DNA of 64,000 bases from Breznakia pachnodae (GTDB lineage: Bacteria > Bacillota_I > Bacilli_A > Erysipelotrichales > Erysipelotrichaceae): assembly GCF_030814225.1 (NCBI RefSeq), contig NZ_JAUSUR010000001.1:992001-1056000 (forward strand). The letters are read 5' to 3'. The stretch's first letter is position 1. Every line of letters begins with the position of its first letter. Positions 7,195 through 16,093 of this stretch are shown here, piece after piece. The notes beneath the pieces were generated by a model, which was not told the origin of the DNA, made no database searches, and was given only the letters and a program-made list of their open reading frames with translations. The position numbers and the translations under genes are program-made.

Positions 7195-8562
7195 TTAGAT
7201 ATTGTCGTTTGCGCGATCGTATCCAAATAAGTAAGTAAGAATTGCTGTTCCTAAGAATGCAAATACCATAGCAATTACAAATCCAATAAATCCTTCTCCA
7301 AAGAATAATGGGAATGATAGAATTCCAACTGGACCTCCTGCAAGTGCTGCTGCATTTGAGAATCCTGCAATACCACCAGAGATTGCTGCACACACAACTG
7401 CAATATAGAATGGTTTCTTGTATTTCAAGTTCACCCCATAAATTGCTGGTTCTGTAATTGAGAAGAATCCAGTAACTGCTGCTGATAATGCATTTTGTCT
7501 GATTTCAGGATTCTTTGATTTTAATGCTACTCCAAGAGCTGCTCCTGCTTGTGACCAGTTACTTGGACCAGTTACTGCATTAATTGTATTTCTACCATAC
7601 ATCGCCAGGTTTACTTGTCCTAATGGCACAATTCCCCAGTGTAATCCAAATACAACTAATACTTGCCACAATCCACCTAATACAACTCCACAAACAACTG
7701 GATTTAAGTTATAGATTGCAGTATATCCATCACCAATAAATGATTGTAAGTAACTTGTTACTGGCCCAATAATTAAGAACATAAGTGGTACAGTTACTAC
7801 TAATGTAATTAATGGAGTTAATACATTACGTGCTACTACATGAATATACTTTGTACATAACCACTCTACTTTTGACATAAAGTAAATCGTTACAATAATT
7901 GGTATAACTGAAGAACCATATCCCTGTGTTGGGAATAAAACAGTGATACCTAGAATTGACATTCCAGTTTCACCTTGTACTGTTCCCTGGATGGTTCCAC
8001 TAATTAGCGTTAATGCAATTGCAACCGCAATATATGGGTTACATTTGAATTTTCTTGCTGATGTATATGCCAGATAAACCGGTAAGAATGAGAATACTGC
8101 ATTATAGATTTCATTAATCATAATATAGATTCCATCTTCTACTGTTAACAATGAGAATTCAGTAGCTAACATTAGTAATGCACGAATCATACCAGCTCCA
8201 ATTAATGCTAGAAGAATTGGTGTAAAGATACCAGTTACTAAATCAATAATCTTATCAATTACTTTACCTTTTACTTTAAGATCATCTTTTTCAGTAATAT
8301 CTAATGTTTCTCCATTGATATTTGACATTGCTTCAATCTCTTTAAATACATCCCCTACTGCATTTCCTATAATTACCTGGAATTGTCCACCACTGATAAC
8401 AACGCTAACAACTCCTTTGATTTTTTCTACTTCTTCCTTTGATACTTTGCTTTCATCTTTTAATCTAAAACGAAGTCTAGTCGCACAATGCGCTAGCGAT
8501 TTCACATTTTCTTCGCCACCTACTTTTTCTAATATTTCAGCAGCAACTACCTTGTAGTCCAT
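7195..8562 (-). CDS. PTS EIIBC, glucose/beta-glucoside superfamily
   Basis: A 455-residue membrane transporter. EIIB covers about residues 1-80, with the phosphorylated cysteine in AHCATRLRF. EIIC follows with about ten membrane segments and the TEPAIYGVNLKYKKP signature. There is no EIIA domain; it is supplied by 5043-5534. It is the first gene of the operon EIIBC, epimerase, TIM barrel, EIIA, RpiB, so the imported sugar probably ends as an allose- or allulose-type phosphate (inference). GGAGG stands 5 bases before the ATG. Confidence 0.9.
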   Translation of the reverse strand: MDYKVVAAEILEKVGGEENVKSLAHCATRLRFRLKDESKVSKEEVEKIKGVVSVVISGGQFQVIIGNAVGDVFKEIEAMSNINGETLDITEKDDLKVKGKVIDKIIDLVTGIFTPILLALIGAGMIRALLMLATEFSLLTVEDGIYIMINEIYNAVFSFLPVYLAYTSARKFKCNPYIAVAIALTLISGTIQGTVQGETGMSILGITVLFPTQGYGSSVIPIIVTIYFMSKVEWLCTKYIHVVARNVLTPLITLVVTVPLMFLIIGPVTSYLQSFIGDGYTAIYNLNPVVCGVVLGGLWQVLVVFGLHWGIVPLGQVNLAMYGRNTINAVTGPSNWSQAGAALGVALKSKNPEIRQNALSAAVTGFFSITEPAIYGVNLKYKKPFYIAVVCAAISGGIAGFSNAAALAGGPVGILSFPLFFGEGFIGFVIAMVFAFLGTAILTYLFGYDRANDNI

Positions 8563-8588
8563 TTTCTACCTCCTGATTTTACAATCTT

Positions 8589-8604
8589 GCGTAAACGTTT
8601 ACTC
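8589..8604. promoter_or_regulatory. LacI-family operator O1
   Basis: It contains the perfect dyad GTAAACGTTTAC (8591-8602) with the CG centre typical of LacI/GalR operators. It sits just downstream of the EIIBC -10 box. Confidence 0.75.
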
Positions 8605-8608
8605 ATAT

Positions 8609-8637
8609 ATCTAAAAAAATAGACCAAGCGCTTGTAA
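8609..8637 (-). promoter_or_regulatory. Promoter of the EIIBC operon
   Basis: Minus-strand TTACAA (8637-8632), 17 bases, TTAGAT (8614-8609). It lies exactly between two LacI-type operators. The palindrome CAAGCGCTTG (8625-8634) overlaps the -35 box. Confidence 0.45.
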
Positions 8638-8648
8638 TGAGTAAATTT

Positions 8649-8664
8649 GCGTAAACGTTTAACC
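8649..8664. promoter_or_regulatory. LacI-family operator O2
   Basis: GCGTAAACGTTTAACC, sharing TTGCGTAAACGTTTA with O1. The two are 60 bp apart centre to centre, close to six helical turns, which would allow looping across the promoter. Confidence 0.75.
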
Positions 8665-8782
8665 ACTTGTAGAATATCACTGTTATTTTTATTTGTCAAC
8701 ACACTTTTATAACTTTTCTTTGTAAGTTTTACTTTTACCCTACAATTTGATATATTATAAAAAGAGCAGAAAGTAGGTCTTT

Positions 8783-9796
8783 ATGAGTGAGAAAAAAGTA
8801 GTATCAATAAAGGATATTGCGGCATTATCAGGTGTCAGTATTGCGACCGTATCCAGGATCATAAATAAGAAAGGTCGTTATTCAAAAGAAACTGAAAAAA
8901 AAGTTATGGATATTATCGAATCTCATGGATATGTATCCAATATGGCTGCGAAAAGTTTACGTGAAGCAAAGTCACATACAGTTGGATTGATTGTACCTGA
9001 TATCAGTAATGATTTCTTCTCGACAATCTCTTTGCACGTTGAAAAATTCTTTGCGGATGCAGGCTATTCTGTATTTATCTGCAACAGTGCCAATGACTCA
9101 GAAAAAGAAAAAGCATACTTTCGTACACTGGACTCTAAATTGGTTGATGGAATCATCTGTATCAGTGGATTACAGTCACTTCCTTCGGACTTAACACCAA
9201 GAAATATTCCAATTGTCTGTATCGATAGATATCCAGAAAATGATAAAAATATACCCATTGTTTCATCTGATGATACAATGGGCAGTTATCTGGCAACGGA
9301 ACATTTAATAAAAAAAGACTGCAAGAACATTCTTTTTATTGCAAACTTTACTGCTGACTATAATCGTAAAACTCGTTATCATGGCTATGAGAAAGCAATG
9401 AAAGATTACAATATGGACATCAAGAAACAAAATATTATTTATCTTTCTGGTGATCAGCCAAGTTATGTGGAAAGTGAAGTGCAAATTTCTAATATGATTC
9501 AAAATGGTTATGAATTTGATGGTATTTTTGCTTCCAGCGATCGTGCTGCACTTGGTGCACTTTATGCCTTAAAAAGACATAATATTGATGTGCCAAATAA
9601 AGTAAAAATAGTTGGATTTGATAATTCCTTATATTCTCAGTTACCTTCTCCATCAATTTCTACCATCTCTCGTAATACTACAATGTTAGCTGAAAATGGT
9701 TCGCAGGTATTACTGGATATGATGGAAGGAAAAACAATTGAAAATCATAGAATTATTGTTCCTATCAACTTGATTGAAAGAGAATCCTCAAAATAA
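8783..9796 (+). CDS. LacI/GalR-family regulator of the divergent PTS operon
   Basis: A 337-residue regulator. The N-terminal helix-turn-helix (IKDIAALSGVSIATVSRIIN, residues 8-27) and hinge AAKSLREAKSHTVG are followed by a periplasmic-binding-type effector domain with IDRYPEN, FASSDRAALG and VGFDNSLYSQLPSPSIST. It is transcribed away from the EIIBC operon, with two matching operators in the gap. Repression of the PTS operon relieved by a sugar or sugar phosphate is the likely mode (inference). It ends at a strong bidirectional terminator. Confidence 0.92.
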   Translation: MSEKKVVSIKDIAALSGVSIATVSRIINKKGRYSKETEKKVMDIIESHGYVSNMAAKSLREAKSHTVGLIVPDISNDFFSTISLHVEKFFADAGYSVFICNSANDSEKEKAYFRTLDSKLVDGIICISGLQSLPSDLTPRNIPIVCIDRYPENDKNIPIVSSDDTMGSYLATEHLIKKDCKNILFIANFTADYNRKTRYHGYEKAMKDYNMDIKKQNIIYLSGDQPSYVESEVQISNMIQNGYEFDGIFASSDRAALGALYALKRHNIDVPNKVKIVGFDNSLYSQLPSPSISTISRNTTMLAENGSQVLLDMMEGKTIENHRIIVPINLIERESSK

Positions 9797-9799
9797 ATG

Positions 9800-9834
9800 A
9801 AAGGCTTTTTATGAAAATATAAAAAGCCTTTTTT
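9800..9834. terminator. Bidirectional terminator, LacI / MATE
   Basis: AAGGCTTTTTAT (9801-9812) pairs with ATAAAAAGCCTT (9819-9830), then TTTTT. The MATE stop codon lies inside it. Confidence 0.85.
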
Positions 9835-11125
9835 GACGAATAAATAAGATATATCCAACACTACTAACTAGTAGTTCTGTAAGTGGGAATACACACCATA
9901 CTCCAATGATTCCACCAATCGAAGAAAGTAAGAATGCAATTGGAACTATTAAAATAAATCCACGTAATAACGAAATAATATGTGCAGGTTGTGCACGTTC
10001 AGTAGAAGTAAAATATACCGATAAAATAATATTGATACCTGCAAATACACAACCTATAAAATAGATTTTTAAGCCGGTTACGGCTATCGATTGAAGCAAT
10101 TGATTTTGTTCACTATTAAAGATATTTGTGATTGTATCTGCACCAACTAATATTCCACAATACACTACTAGCGAAACAATAATAGCCGTTGTAAGAGCAT
10201 ATCGTAAAATCACTTGAACATTATCCATATTTGATTTCCCATAGTTCTTCGCAAGTAGTGGCTGTATCCCTTGGGCAATTCCTGTATAAACTGATATTAC
10301 AACTAGTGACAGATTGGCAATAATACCATATGCCGCTACTCCCATATTCCCTGATAGTTGCAGAATAATCGAGTTGAAGACAATCATAACTAACCCTGAT
10401 GATACCTCTGTAATTAATGATGGAAGACCTGTAGAAACAATATATTTACTTATATCCAACTTAAGTTTGCATCGCACAAGTGTAAACTTATTTTTTCGTT
10501 TAATAAAGTAAATCGACAATACAAGAATACTTACGATTGGTGCAATCCCTGTTGCAAGCACTGCTCCAAAAATTCCCATTTGAAATGGAAAAATAAAAAC
10601 ATAATCCAGAATAATATTTGATAAGCTACCAGTAATCATTGCGACCATTGAAAGTTGTGGTGCACCATCATTACGCACGAAGCACAACAATACATTGTTC
10701 AGCATAAACATAGGCGCAAACAATAGAATTACTTGTAAATAGGTTTTACTCATTTCATAGACTTCACTATTTGCTCCTAATAATTGTGTAATAGTTCCTG
10801 AAAGAAATACACCTACAAGGAAAAACACCAATGAAATTCCAATAGATAACATTACAGTATTAGTAAATACTGTATTCGCTTCTTCGGTTTTCTTTTGACT
10901 TTTTAATATGGAATATTTAGTGGCACCACCCATTCCTAACATCAGTCCACTACCATTCACAAAACTGTATACTGGTATTGCTAAATTAAGTGCAGCTAAA
11001 CCATTTGCCCCTAACCCTTTTGATACAAAGAATGTATCGGCTAAGATATAGCAGGACAAACCAATCATCCCCAGTACATTCAGCGATGCATACTTTGCAA
11101 ATTCTTTAAAACATGTATTTTTCAT
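9809..11125 (-). CDS. MATE-family multidrug efflux pump
   Basis: A 438-residue protein with twelve predicted membrane segments in two homologous halves (one starting GMIGLSCYILADTFFVSKGLG, the other GLPSLITEVSSGLVMIVFNS). This is the typical size and layout of MATE Na+/H+-drug antiporters. The start is ATG 11125 behind GGAGGTTTGT; an upstream start at 11137 would swallow the ribosome site. It follows a TetR gene on the same strand. Between them are a promoter with an embedded dyad and a structured leader, so expression is probably controlled twice, by repressor and by RNA fold. The substrate is unknown. Confidence 0.88.
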   Translation of the reverse strand: MKNTCFKEFAKYASLNVLGMIGLSCYILADTFFVSKGLGANGLAALNLAIPVYSFVNGSGLMLGMGGATKYSILKSQKKTEEANTVFTNTVMLSIGISLVFFLVGVFLSGTITQLLGANSEVYEMSKTYLQVILLFAPMFMLNNVLLCFVRNDGAPQLSMVAMITGSLSNIILDYVFIFPFQMGIFGAVLATGIAPIVSILVLSIYFIKRKNKFTLVRCKLKLDISKYIVSTGLPSLITEVSSGLVMIVFNSIILQLSGNMGVAAYGIIANLSLVVISVYTGIAQGIQPLLAKNYGKSNMDNVQVILRYALTTAIIVSLVVYCGILVGADTITNIFNSEQNQLLQSIAVTGLKIYFIGCVFAGINIILSVYFTSTERAQPAHIISLLRGFILIVPIAFLLSSIGGIIGVWCVFPLTELLVSSVGYILFIRQKRLFIFS

Positions 11126-11140
11126 ACAAACCTCCAAAAT

Positions 11141-11232
11141 AAAAAAGCGCCATCATTCATATCTTCTATGGCCTAACGATATGAAATCTAACACTTTACT
11201 TTTACCCGGCGGCAAATCATAATTCGCTTTTT
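11141..11232 (-). ncRNA. Structured 5' leader of the MATE gene (three-helix junction)
   Basis: Read on the minus strand, AAAAAGCG (11232-11225) pairs with CGCTTTTT (11149-11142) to close a domain. The domain holds TTTGCC/GGTAAA (11216-11211 with 11206-11201, loop GCCG) and a perfect 8-bp hairpin GATATGAA/TTCATATC (11178-11185 with 11156-11163). The closing strand ends in a T-run 8-9 bases before the GGAGG of the pump gene, so folding could terminate transcription or mask translation. I do not recognise a known riboswitch class. A chance fold in AT-rich DNA remains possible. Confidence 0.45.
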
Positions 11233-11241
11233 ACTCACTAT

Positions 11242-11270
11242 AAAATAGCACGTGACTATTTTATTGTCAA
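11242..11270 (-). promoter_or_regulatory. MATE promoter with embedded TetR-type operator
   Basis: Minus-strand TTGACA (11270-11265), a 17-base spacer and TATTTT (11247-11242). Between and over these boxes lies the dyad AAAATAG-N7-CTATTTT (11242-11262), well placed for repression by the adjacent TetR protein. Confidence 0.65.
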
Positions 11271-11279
11271 GCATCTATC

Positions 11280-11816
11280 CTATTTTAAAACCAAATCATT
11301 GATACAGTTTGCCATTGTATCAATATCATATTTCAATCCTTTTTGAATCCAATAAATAATTGTACTTGTTATCCCAAATGCATAATATGCAATTGATACA
11401 TCCACTGGTTCAGGAAGCGTAAGTGGAAAGCATTCTTTTTCTGAAATTACTTCCTGAAGTTCTATCTGAAAGGAATCACGAAACATTTCAAGTGTAGTTA
11501 CTTCAAAATCATTAATAAGTAAATTCTTAAAAATACGTACATTATCTTTAATATTCCCTAGCACCTGGTGAATCATCTCATGGAAGTCACCTGTTTCCTC
11601 TTCATCAAGAATATTACAGTTTAACACTTTCATACTAAACTGCAACAAATCATATTTATCTTCAAAATGAGCATAAAAAGCACTTCTGCTAACCAGTGCA
11701 TCTTTACATATATCATTTACCGTAATCTTGGTAAAACTTGTTGTCTCCAGTAATCGAAACAATGTCGTAGATAACAACTGTTTCGTCCTAACAACCCTTA
11801 AGTCACTCTTATCCAT
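11280..11816 (-). CDS. TetR-family regulator
   Basis: A 178-residue protein with the TetR helix-turn-helix ITVNDICKDALVSRSAFYAH near residues 36-55 and an all-helical C-terminal ligand domain. I start it at ATG 11816, behind AAAGGAG; the longer GTG start overlaps that site. It lies upstream of the MATE pump on the same strand and is the likely local repressor of the pump promoter at 11242-11270. Its own promoter is TTGAAA-17-TATAAT (11862-11834, minus). Confidence 0.85.
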   Translation of the reverse strand: MDKSDLRVVRTKQLLSTTLFRLLETTSFTKITVNDICKDALVSRSAFYAHFEDKYDLLQFSMKVLNCNILDEEETGDFHEMIHQVLGNIKDNVRIFKNLLINDFEVTTLEMFRDSFQIELQEVISEKECFPLTLPEPVDVSIAYYAFGITSTIIYWIQKGLKYDIDTMANCINDLVLK

Positions 11817-11868
11817 AACATCTCCTTTCACTCATTATAATTCATTATCTGTACATTTTCAAAAGAAT

Positions 11869-11910
11869 GTAAGTTAGCGGACAATTTCTTGAATGTGTCC
11901 GTTAACTTAC
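11869..11910. promoter_or_regulatory. Long inverted repeat between TetR and zinc-ribbon/FtsH genes
   Basis: GTAAGTTAGCGGACA (11869-11883) and TGTCCGTTAACTTAC (11896-11910) match at 14 of 15 positions around a 12-base spacer. It sits just upstream of the TetR -35 box and in the start region of the plus-strand operon. It may be an operator for either direction. It does not resemble the dyad in front of MATE. Confidence 0.55.
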
Positions 11911-11982
11911 AACTATGAATATCTGTAAATTGTTTTGTCTTTTCATCTCCTTTATCATGTACACAAGAAGCGAGGTGGTTGT

Positions 11983-12297
11983 TTGAAAACTAAGAAACAA
12001 AATCACGATGATGAACTCAACTATCTTGAGTTTGAGCTTCGTGAACAGTATATGATGTTTGGCAAAAAGATTTTAGATTATGTAAACAATGAACAGATTC
12101 AAATCGATAAAACATTAAATCGAATTATTGAAGAAAAGAAATGCAAAATATTAGAAGAAGCATATATCCAGTGTCATAAATGTATGACGTTAAATACAAA
12201 TGACAGTAACTATTGTAAGTGGTGTGGAACTCCACTAGATAAACAGGAGGAAACAGAAAATGAACTTAAAGAAAATGAATCGCAATCGAGCAAATAA
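11983..12297 (+). CDS. Small zinc-ribbon protein encoded with FtsH
   Basis: A 104-residue protein started at TTG 11983, with GAGGTGG just upstream. Residues about 1-60 are charged and helical. Then comes a four-cysteine zinc ribbon, CHKCMTLNTNDSNYCKWCG, and an acidic, serine-rich tail. The last 38 bases overlap the FtsH start in another frame, so the two are co-transcribed and probably translationally coupled. A role as adaptor or regulator of the protease is a guess from position only. Confidence 0.7.
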   Translation: MKTKKQNHDDELNYLEFELREQYMMFGKKILDYVNNEQIQIDKTLNRIIEEKKCKILEEAYIQCHKCMTLNTNDSNYCKWCGTPLDKQEETENELKENESQSSK

Positions 12298-14233
12298 CAA
12301 TGATAATAATTATAGGCAGAGTCAGGATCAGAAAACTAGGGTTCCCAGAGGTCCAAACTTGTTCAATATTTTATTAGTATTTTTCATGATTACCTGTCTT
12401 TTCAATATATTATTCCCTGGTAGCAGTGAAACAACAGCACAACAAATTACCTATAGTCAATTTATTGAACTAGTAGAAACTGAGCAAGTAGACAGTGCAA
12501 CTATCAGCGATAGTGAAATTATGATTTCACTTGATAAAGATGCTAGTAAAAAAGAAGTAAAAGCAATTGTATCCAATGATGATATTAAATTAAAAGAAGA
12601 TATTGAAGATACAAAGTTTATAACTGAAAGAGTTGATGATGAACAGTTAGTTACTAGACTAACCGAAAACAATGTAGACTTCTCACAAACAAAAACTGAA
12701 ACTGCATCACCTATTATCTCTTTTATCAGCGCATGGATTCTTCCAATGATTATCATGTACCTGATTTACTATTTCATGATTCGTAGCATTTCCAAACGTA
12801 TGGGTAAAAATGTTGGTGAAGGTGGAGGAATGGGTGGTTTCTCACAATCAATGAACATTGGAAAGAGTAAAGCTAAAGAATACAATGTAGAGAAAAATAC
12901 AGGAGTAACTTTTAAAGATGTTGCTGGACAAGATGAAGCAAAAGATAGTCTTAATGAAATGGTAGATTATCTTCATGACCCTAAGAAATATCAGAAGATT
13001 GGGGCTAAACAACCAAAAGGTGCATTATTAGTAGGTCCTCCAGGTACTGGTAAAACATTACTTGCAAAAGCAGTTGCTGGTGAAGCAAAGGTACCTTTCT
13101 ATTCAATCTCAGGTAGTGAGTTTGTGGAAATGTTTGTTGGAGTAGGAGCATCAAGAGTAAGAGACTTATTTAAACAAGCTAAGAAAAATGCGCCATGTAT
13201 TATTTTTATTGATGAAATTGATGCTATTGGTAAAAGTAGAGACAATGCTTATTCACAAAATGATGAGCGTGAACAGACATTAAATCAATTGTTAGCAGAA
13301 ATGGATGGATTTGACAGCAACAATGGAATCATTGTATTAGCTGCTACTAACCGTCCTGAAATATTGGATAAAGCGTTATTACGTCCTGGTCGTTTTGATC
13401 GCAGAATTATTGTGGAAAGACCAGATTTAATTGGACGTGAATCAATTTTAAAAGTACATGCAAAGAATGTAAAAATGAGTCCTGTTGCAGATTTACATAA
13501 AATTGCTCTTGCGACTAGTGGTGCGACTGGTGCTGACTTAGCAAATATGATCAATGAAGCTGCTCTATTAGCAGTTAAAGAAAATCGTGAACTAGTTGAA
13601 CAAAAGGATTTAATGGAAGCTGTTGAAGTTGTCATTGCTGGTAAAGAAAAGAAAGATCGAATCATGGGACCAGAAGAGCGTAAGATTGTTTCTTATCATG
13701 AAGTTGGTCACGCTCTTGTAAGTGCACTTCAAAAGAATGCACAACCAGTTCAAAAGATTACAATTGTTCCTAGAACTATGGGTAGTCTTGGGTATACAAT
13801 GAATATGCCAGAAGAAGAAAAATACTTGAATTCCAAATCGGAAATGTTAGCTCAAATTACTGTTCTACTTGGTGGTCGTGCTGCTGAACAAATCAAATTT
13901 GGTGATGTAACTACAGGTGCCTCAAATGATATTGAACGAGCTACGAAACTTGCTAGAAGTATGGTTACTCAATATGGTATGAGTGATGAACTCGGACCAG
14001 TTGCCTTAGAAACCACTACAAATCAATATCTAAGTGCTAAAAGCAATATGAACTGCTCTGAAGAAACAAGCACTTTAATTGATAAGGAAGTAAAAAGAAT
14101 TGTAAGTTCTTGTGAAGAAGAAGCTATTAAACTTCTAAGTAAAAATATTGAAAACTTAGATAAAATCTCTGAATTCTTACTAGAAAAAGAAAATATTACA
14201 GGTGAAGAATTTATGGAATTATTGAATCAATAG
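12260..14233 (+). CDS. ftsH: FtsH-family ATP-dependent membrane zinc metalloprotease
   Basis: A 657-residue protein with the full FtsH order: a membrane segment (about 33-52), an extracytoplasmic domain (60-150), a second segment (about 152-173), an AAA+ domain with Walker A GPPGTGKT (259-266) and Walker [12 protein letters not shown] arginines in [19 protein letters not shown], and the protease motif HEVGH (480-484). FtsH usually reads HEAGH; the zinc-binding HExxH is intact. It degrades misfolded membrane and some soluble proteins. CAGGAGG precedes the start. The usual tilS-hpt neighbours are absent and a zinc-ribbon gene overlaps instead, so this may be an accessory copy. Confidence 0.93.
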   Translation: MNLKKMNRNRANNNDNNYRQSQDQKTRVPRGPNLFNILLVFFMITCLFNILFPGSSETTAQQITYSQFIELVETEQVDSATISDSEIMISLDKDASKKEVKAIVSNDDIKLKEDIEDTKFITERVDDEQLVTRLTENNVDFSQTKTETASPIISFISAWILPMIIMYLIYYFMIRSISKRMGKNVGEGGGMGGFSQSMNIGKSKAKEYNVEKNTGVTFKDVAGQDEAKDSLNEMVDYLHDPKKYQKIGAKQPKGALLVGPPGTGKTLLAKAVAGEAKVPFYSISGSEFVEMFVGVGASRVRDLFKQAKKNAPCIIFIDEIDAIGKSRDNAYSQNDEREQTLNQLLAEMDGFDSNNGIIVLAATNRPEILDKALLRPGRFDRRIIVERPDLIGRESILKVHAKNVKMSPVADLHKIALATSGATGADLANMINEAALLAVKENRELVEQKDLMEAVEVVIAGKEKKDRIMGPEERKIVSYHEVGHALVSALQKNAQPVQKITIVPRTMGSLGYTMNMPEEEKYLNSKSEMLAQITVLLGGRAAEQIKFGDVTTGASNDIERATKLARSMVTQYGMSDELGPVALETTTNQYLSAKSNMNCSEETSTLIDKEVKRIVSSCEEEAIKLLSKNIENLDKISEFLLEKENITGEEFMELLNQ

Positions 14234-14239
14234 ATGATC

Positions 14240-14275
14240 AAAAGCCACTGCTCAATTTACTAAGCAGTGGCTTTT
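14240..14275. terminator. Bidirectional terminator, FtsH / DXS-like
   Basis: AAAAGCCACTGCT (14240-14252) and AGCAGTGGCTTTT (14263-14275): a 13-bp perfect stem with T-runs on both strands. Confidence 0.92.
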
Positions 14276-14277
14276 CT

Positions 14278-16026
14278 TTACTTTCTTATATTGTTTAAAA
14301 TATCTTCAACTATTTGTTCAGCATTCAAACGATTCATATTATAAACTTCAGCTAGCGGAACTAAGTCATTATAGTTTTTCTCCGCTCCATAGTTTAGTAC
14401 TTTCATATTAAAAGTCGCATAATATCGATCCACTTTTTCACCAAATCCACCATCTAGTAAACCATCTTCCAATGTTACTACTAAGTCATGGTTTTCCTTT
14501 AATTGATGTAATATATCTTTATCAATCATTGAGTAGTTAACTGGATTTACGATTGTTGCATTTATTGATTTTGATGCTAATAGTTCTGATACTTCCTTGG
14601 CTAATGCCATGAAGTTACCAAGACCAAGTAGGGCAACCTTGTTTCCTTGCTTCTCTATCACTGCTTTCATGCAGTTCTCTTGCGAGAAACTTACTTCTTT
14701 ACCAGTTGATACTACTTTCTTAGGAACTCTAATAATCACTGGATAACTATTTTGTTCAATTGACCAATCAAGCATTGCCAGATACTCTTCTTTGGTAGTA
14801 GGTGCAAGACATACAAGATTAGGAATATTACTCATTAGTGACATATCAAACATTCCTAAATGAGTACAATCCCCACCTCCAATCGAACCACCAAATACTA
14901 ATATTGTTGCTGGAGAATTATTCATAGCTAAGTCATGATTCAGCTGATCATATGTTCTTTGTGAAAAACTGCTGGCTATTTCATACACTGGTTTCGCTCC
15001 ATTTCTAGCCATACCTGAAATCATTGCAACTGCATGTTCTTCAGCAACTCCAACATCAATATACTGATTACCTGCTTGTTCTCTAAAGTCTGTTGTTAAA
15101 CCTGTTGCACCAGGCGTCCCTGCAGACAACACCGCAATTGTTTTATCTTTCTTAATCTTTTCTAAAAGAAACTGAGATGTTATTTTTTCATATGTAGGCA
15201 TTTTCATCATAGCCTCAGAGTCAAAACTAGCTGGCATCATCCAGTGACCTGCTTCTTTGTTATCCATTGCCCACTTCAACCCTTTTCCTTTTAATGTATG
15301 TAAATGAATAACTGTAGGTTTTGTTGTATCTTTCACTTTTCTAAATATATCTATTAATGATTCTATATCATTTCCTTCTTCAATATAGTAATAATTCAAA
15401 CCAAAAGTTTTAAAGAAATTATTCACACTTGTTCCTTTTGATTCACGTAATTCCTTAAAATTGGAATACATTCCTCCTTGGTTTGGGGCGATTGACATTT
15501 CATTATCATTAAATAGAATAATAAAATTACTATTCAACACTGAAGCATTATTTAAGCCTTCAAATGCTTCACCACCAGACATTGAACCATCACCGATAAC
15601 CGCAATAACATTTTCATTACCACCTTTTAAATCTCTTGCTTTTGCTAATCCTGTGGCAAGTGATACAGATGTTGATGTATGTCCTATTTTGAAAATATCA
15701 TGTTCACTTTCACTGGGTGTTGTAAACCCACTTAATGAGTGATGCTTTTCTTTATTTATAAAACCTTCTTTTCTACCTGTTAGTATTTTATGCGTATAAC
15801 TTTGATGCGATACATCAAATACAAATTTATCTTTTGGAGAATCAAAAACATAATGCATAGCAATCGTTGTTTCAACCATTCCTAAATTTGATCCCATATG
15901 TCCACCCATCATCGCTACATTTTCTATTAAAGTATTTCTAATTTCACCTGCAAGATGATTTAACTCATCAATACTTAACTCTTTTAAGTCTTTTGGTTCA
16001 TTTACTTCTTCTAATATACTAGCCAT
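14278..16026 (-). CDS. DXS-like thiamine-diphosphate transketolase family enzyme (short form)
   Basis: A 582-residue protein started at ATG 16026 (GAGGAAAAAGG upstream). It carries the thiamine-diphosphate motif VIGDGSMSGGEAFEGLNNA, the DXS-type N-terminus HMGSNLGMVETTIAMHYVF, SHQSYTHKILTGR and the second-half VGVAEEHAVAMISGMA, then a transketolase C-terminal domain. DXS makes 1-deoxyxylulose-5-P for isoprenoids, thiamine and pyridoxal. This version is about 40 residues shorter than the roughly 620 of typical DXS and sits behind a MerR-type gene rather than with isoprenoid genes. A specialised or redundant role is possible. Confidence 0.82.
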   Translation of the reverse strand: MASILEEVNEPKDLKELSIDELNHLAGEIRNTLIENVAMMGGHMGSNLGMVETTIAMHYVFDSPKDKFVFDVSHQSYTHKILTGRKEGFINKEKHHSLSGFTTPSESEHDIFKIGHTSTSVSLATGLAKARDLKGGNENVIAVIGDGSMSGGEAFEGLNNASVLNSNFIILFNDNEMSIAPNQGGMYSNFKELRESKGTSVNNFFKTFGLNYYYIEEGNDIESLIDIFRKVKDTTKPTVIHLHTLKGKGLKWAMDNKEAGHWMMPASFDSEAMMKMPTYEKITSQFLLEKIKKDKTIAVLSAGTPGATGLTTDFREQAGNQYIDVGVAEEHAVAMISGMARNGAKPVYEIASSFSQRTYDQLNHDLAMNNSPATILVFGGSIGGGDCTHLGMFDMSLMSNIPNLVCLAPTTKEEYLAMLDWSIEQNSYPVIIRVPKKVVSTGKEVSFSQENCMKAVIEKQGNKVALLGLGNFMALAKEVSELLASKSINATIVNPVNYSMIDKDILHQLKENHDLVVTLEDGLLDGGFGEKVDRYYATFNMKVLNYGAEKNYNDLVPLAEVYNMNRLNAEQIVEDILNNIRK

Positions 16027-16093
16027 CCTTTTTCCTCTAACTTTCCTTTTTCTTATCTGTTGATATTTTATCATTCCTGAATGTAGGATTACA

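Noticed and set aside
8625..8634. cre site CAAGCGCTTG before EIIBC
   Set aside because: A short palindrome that lacks the TGWAAN start of cre. It overlaps the -35 box between two good LacI operators, so I do not call a separate CcpA site.
11141..11232. Purine riboswitch before the MATE gene
   Set aside because: The three-helix shape is similar, but the conserved junction bases of the purine aptamer are absent. I keep it as an unnamed leader.
13285..13665. Long antisense reading frames inside ftsH, EIIBC, EIICD and GH1 genes
   Set aside because: They run opposite to well-recognised genes, have no ribosome sites and mirror codon use of the real strand.
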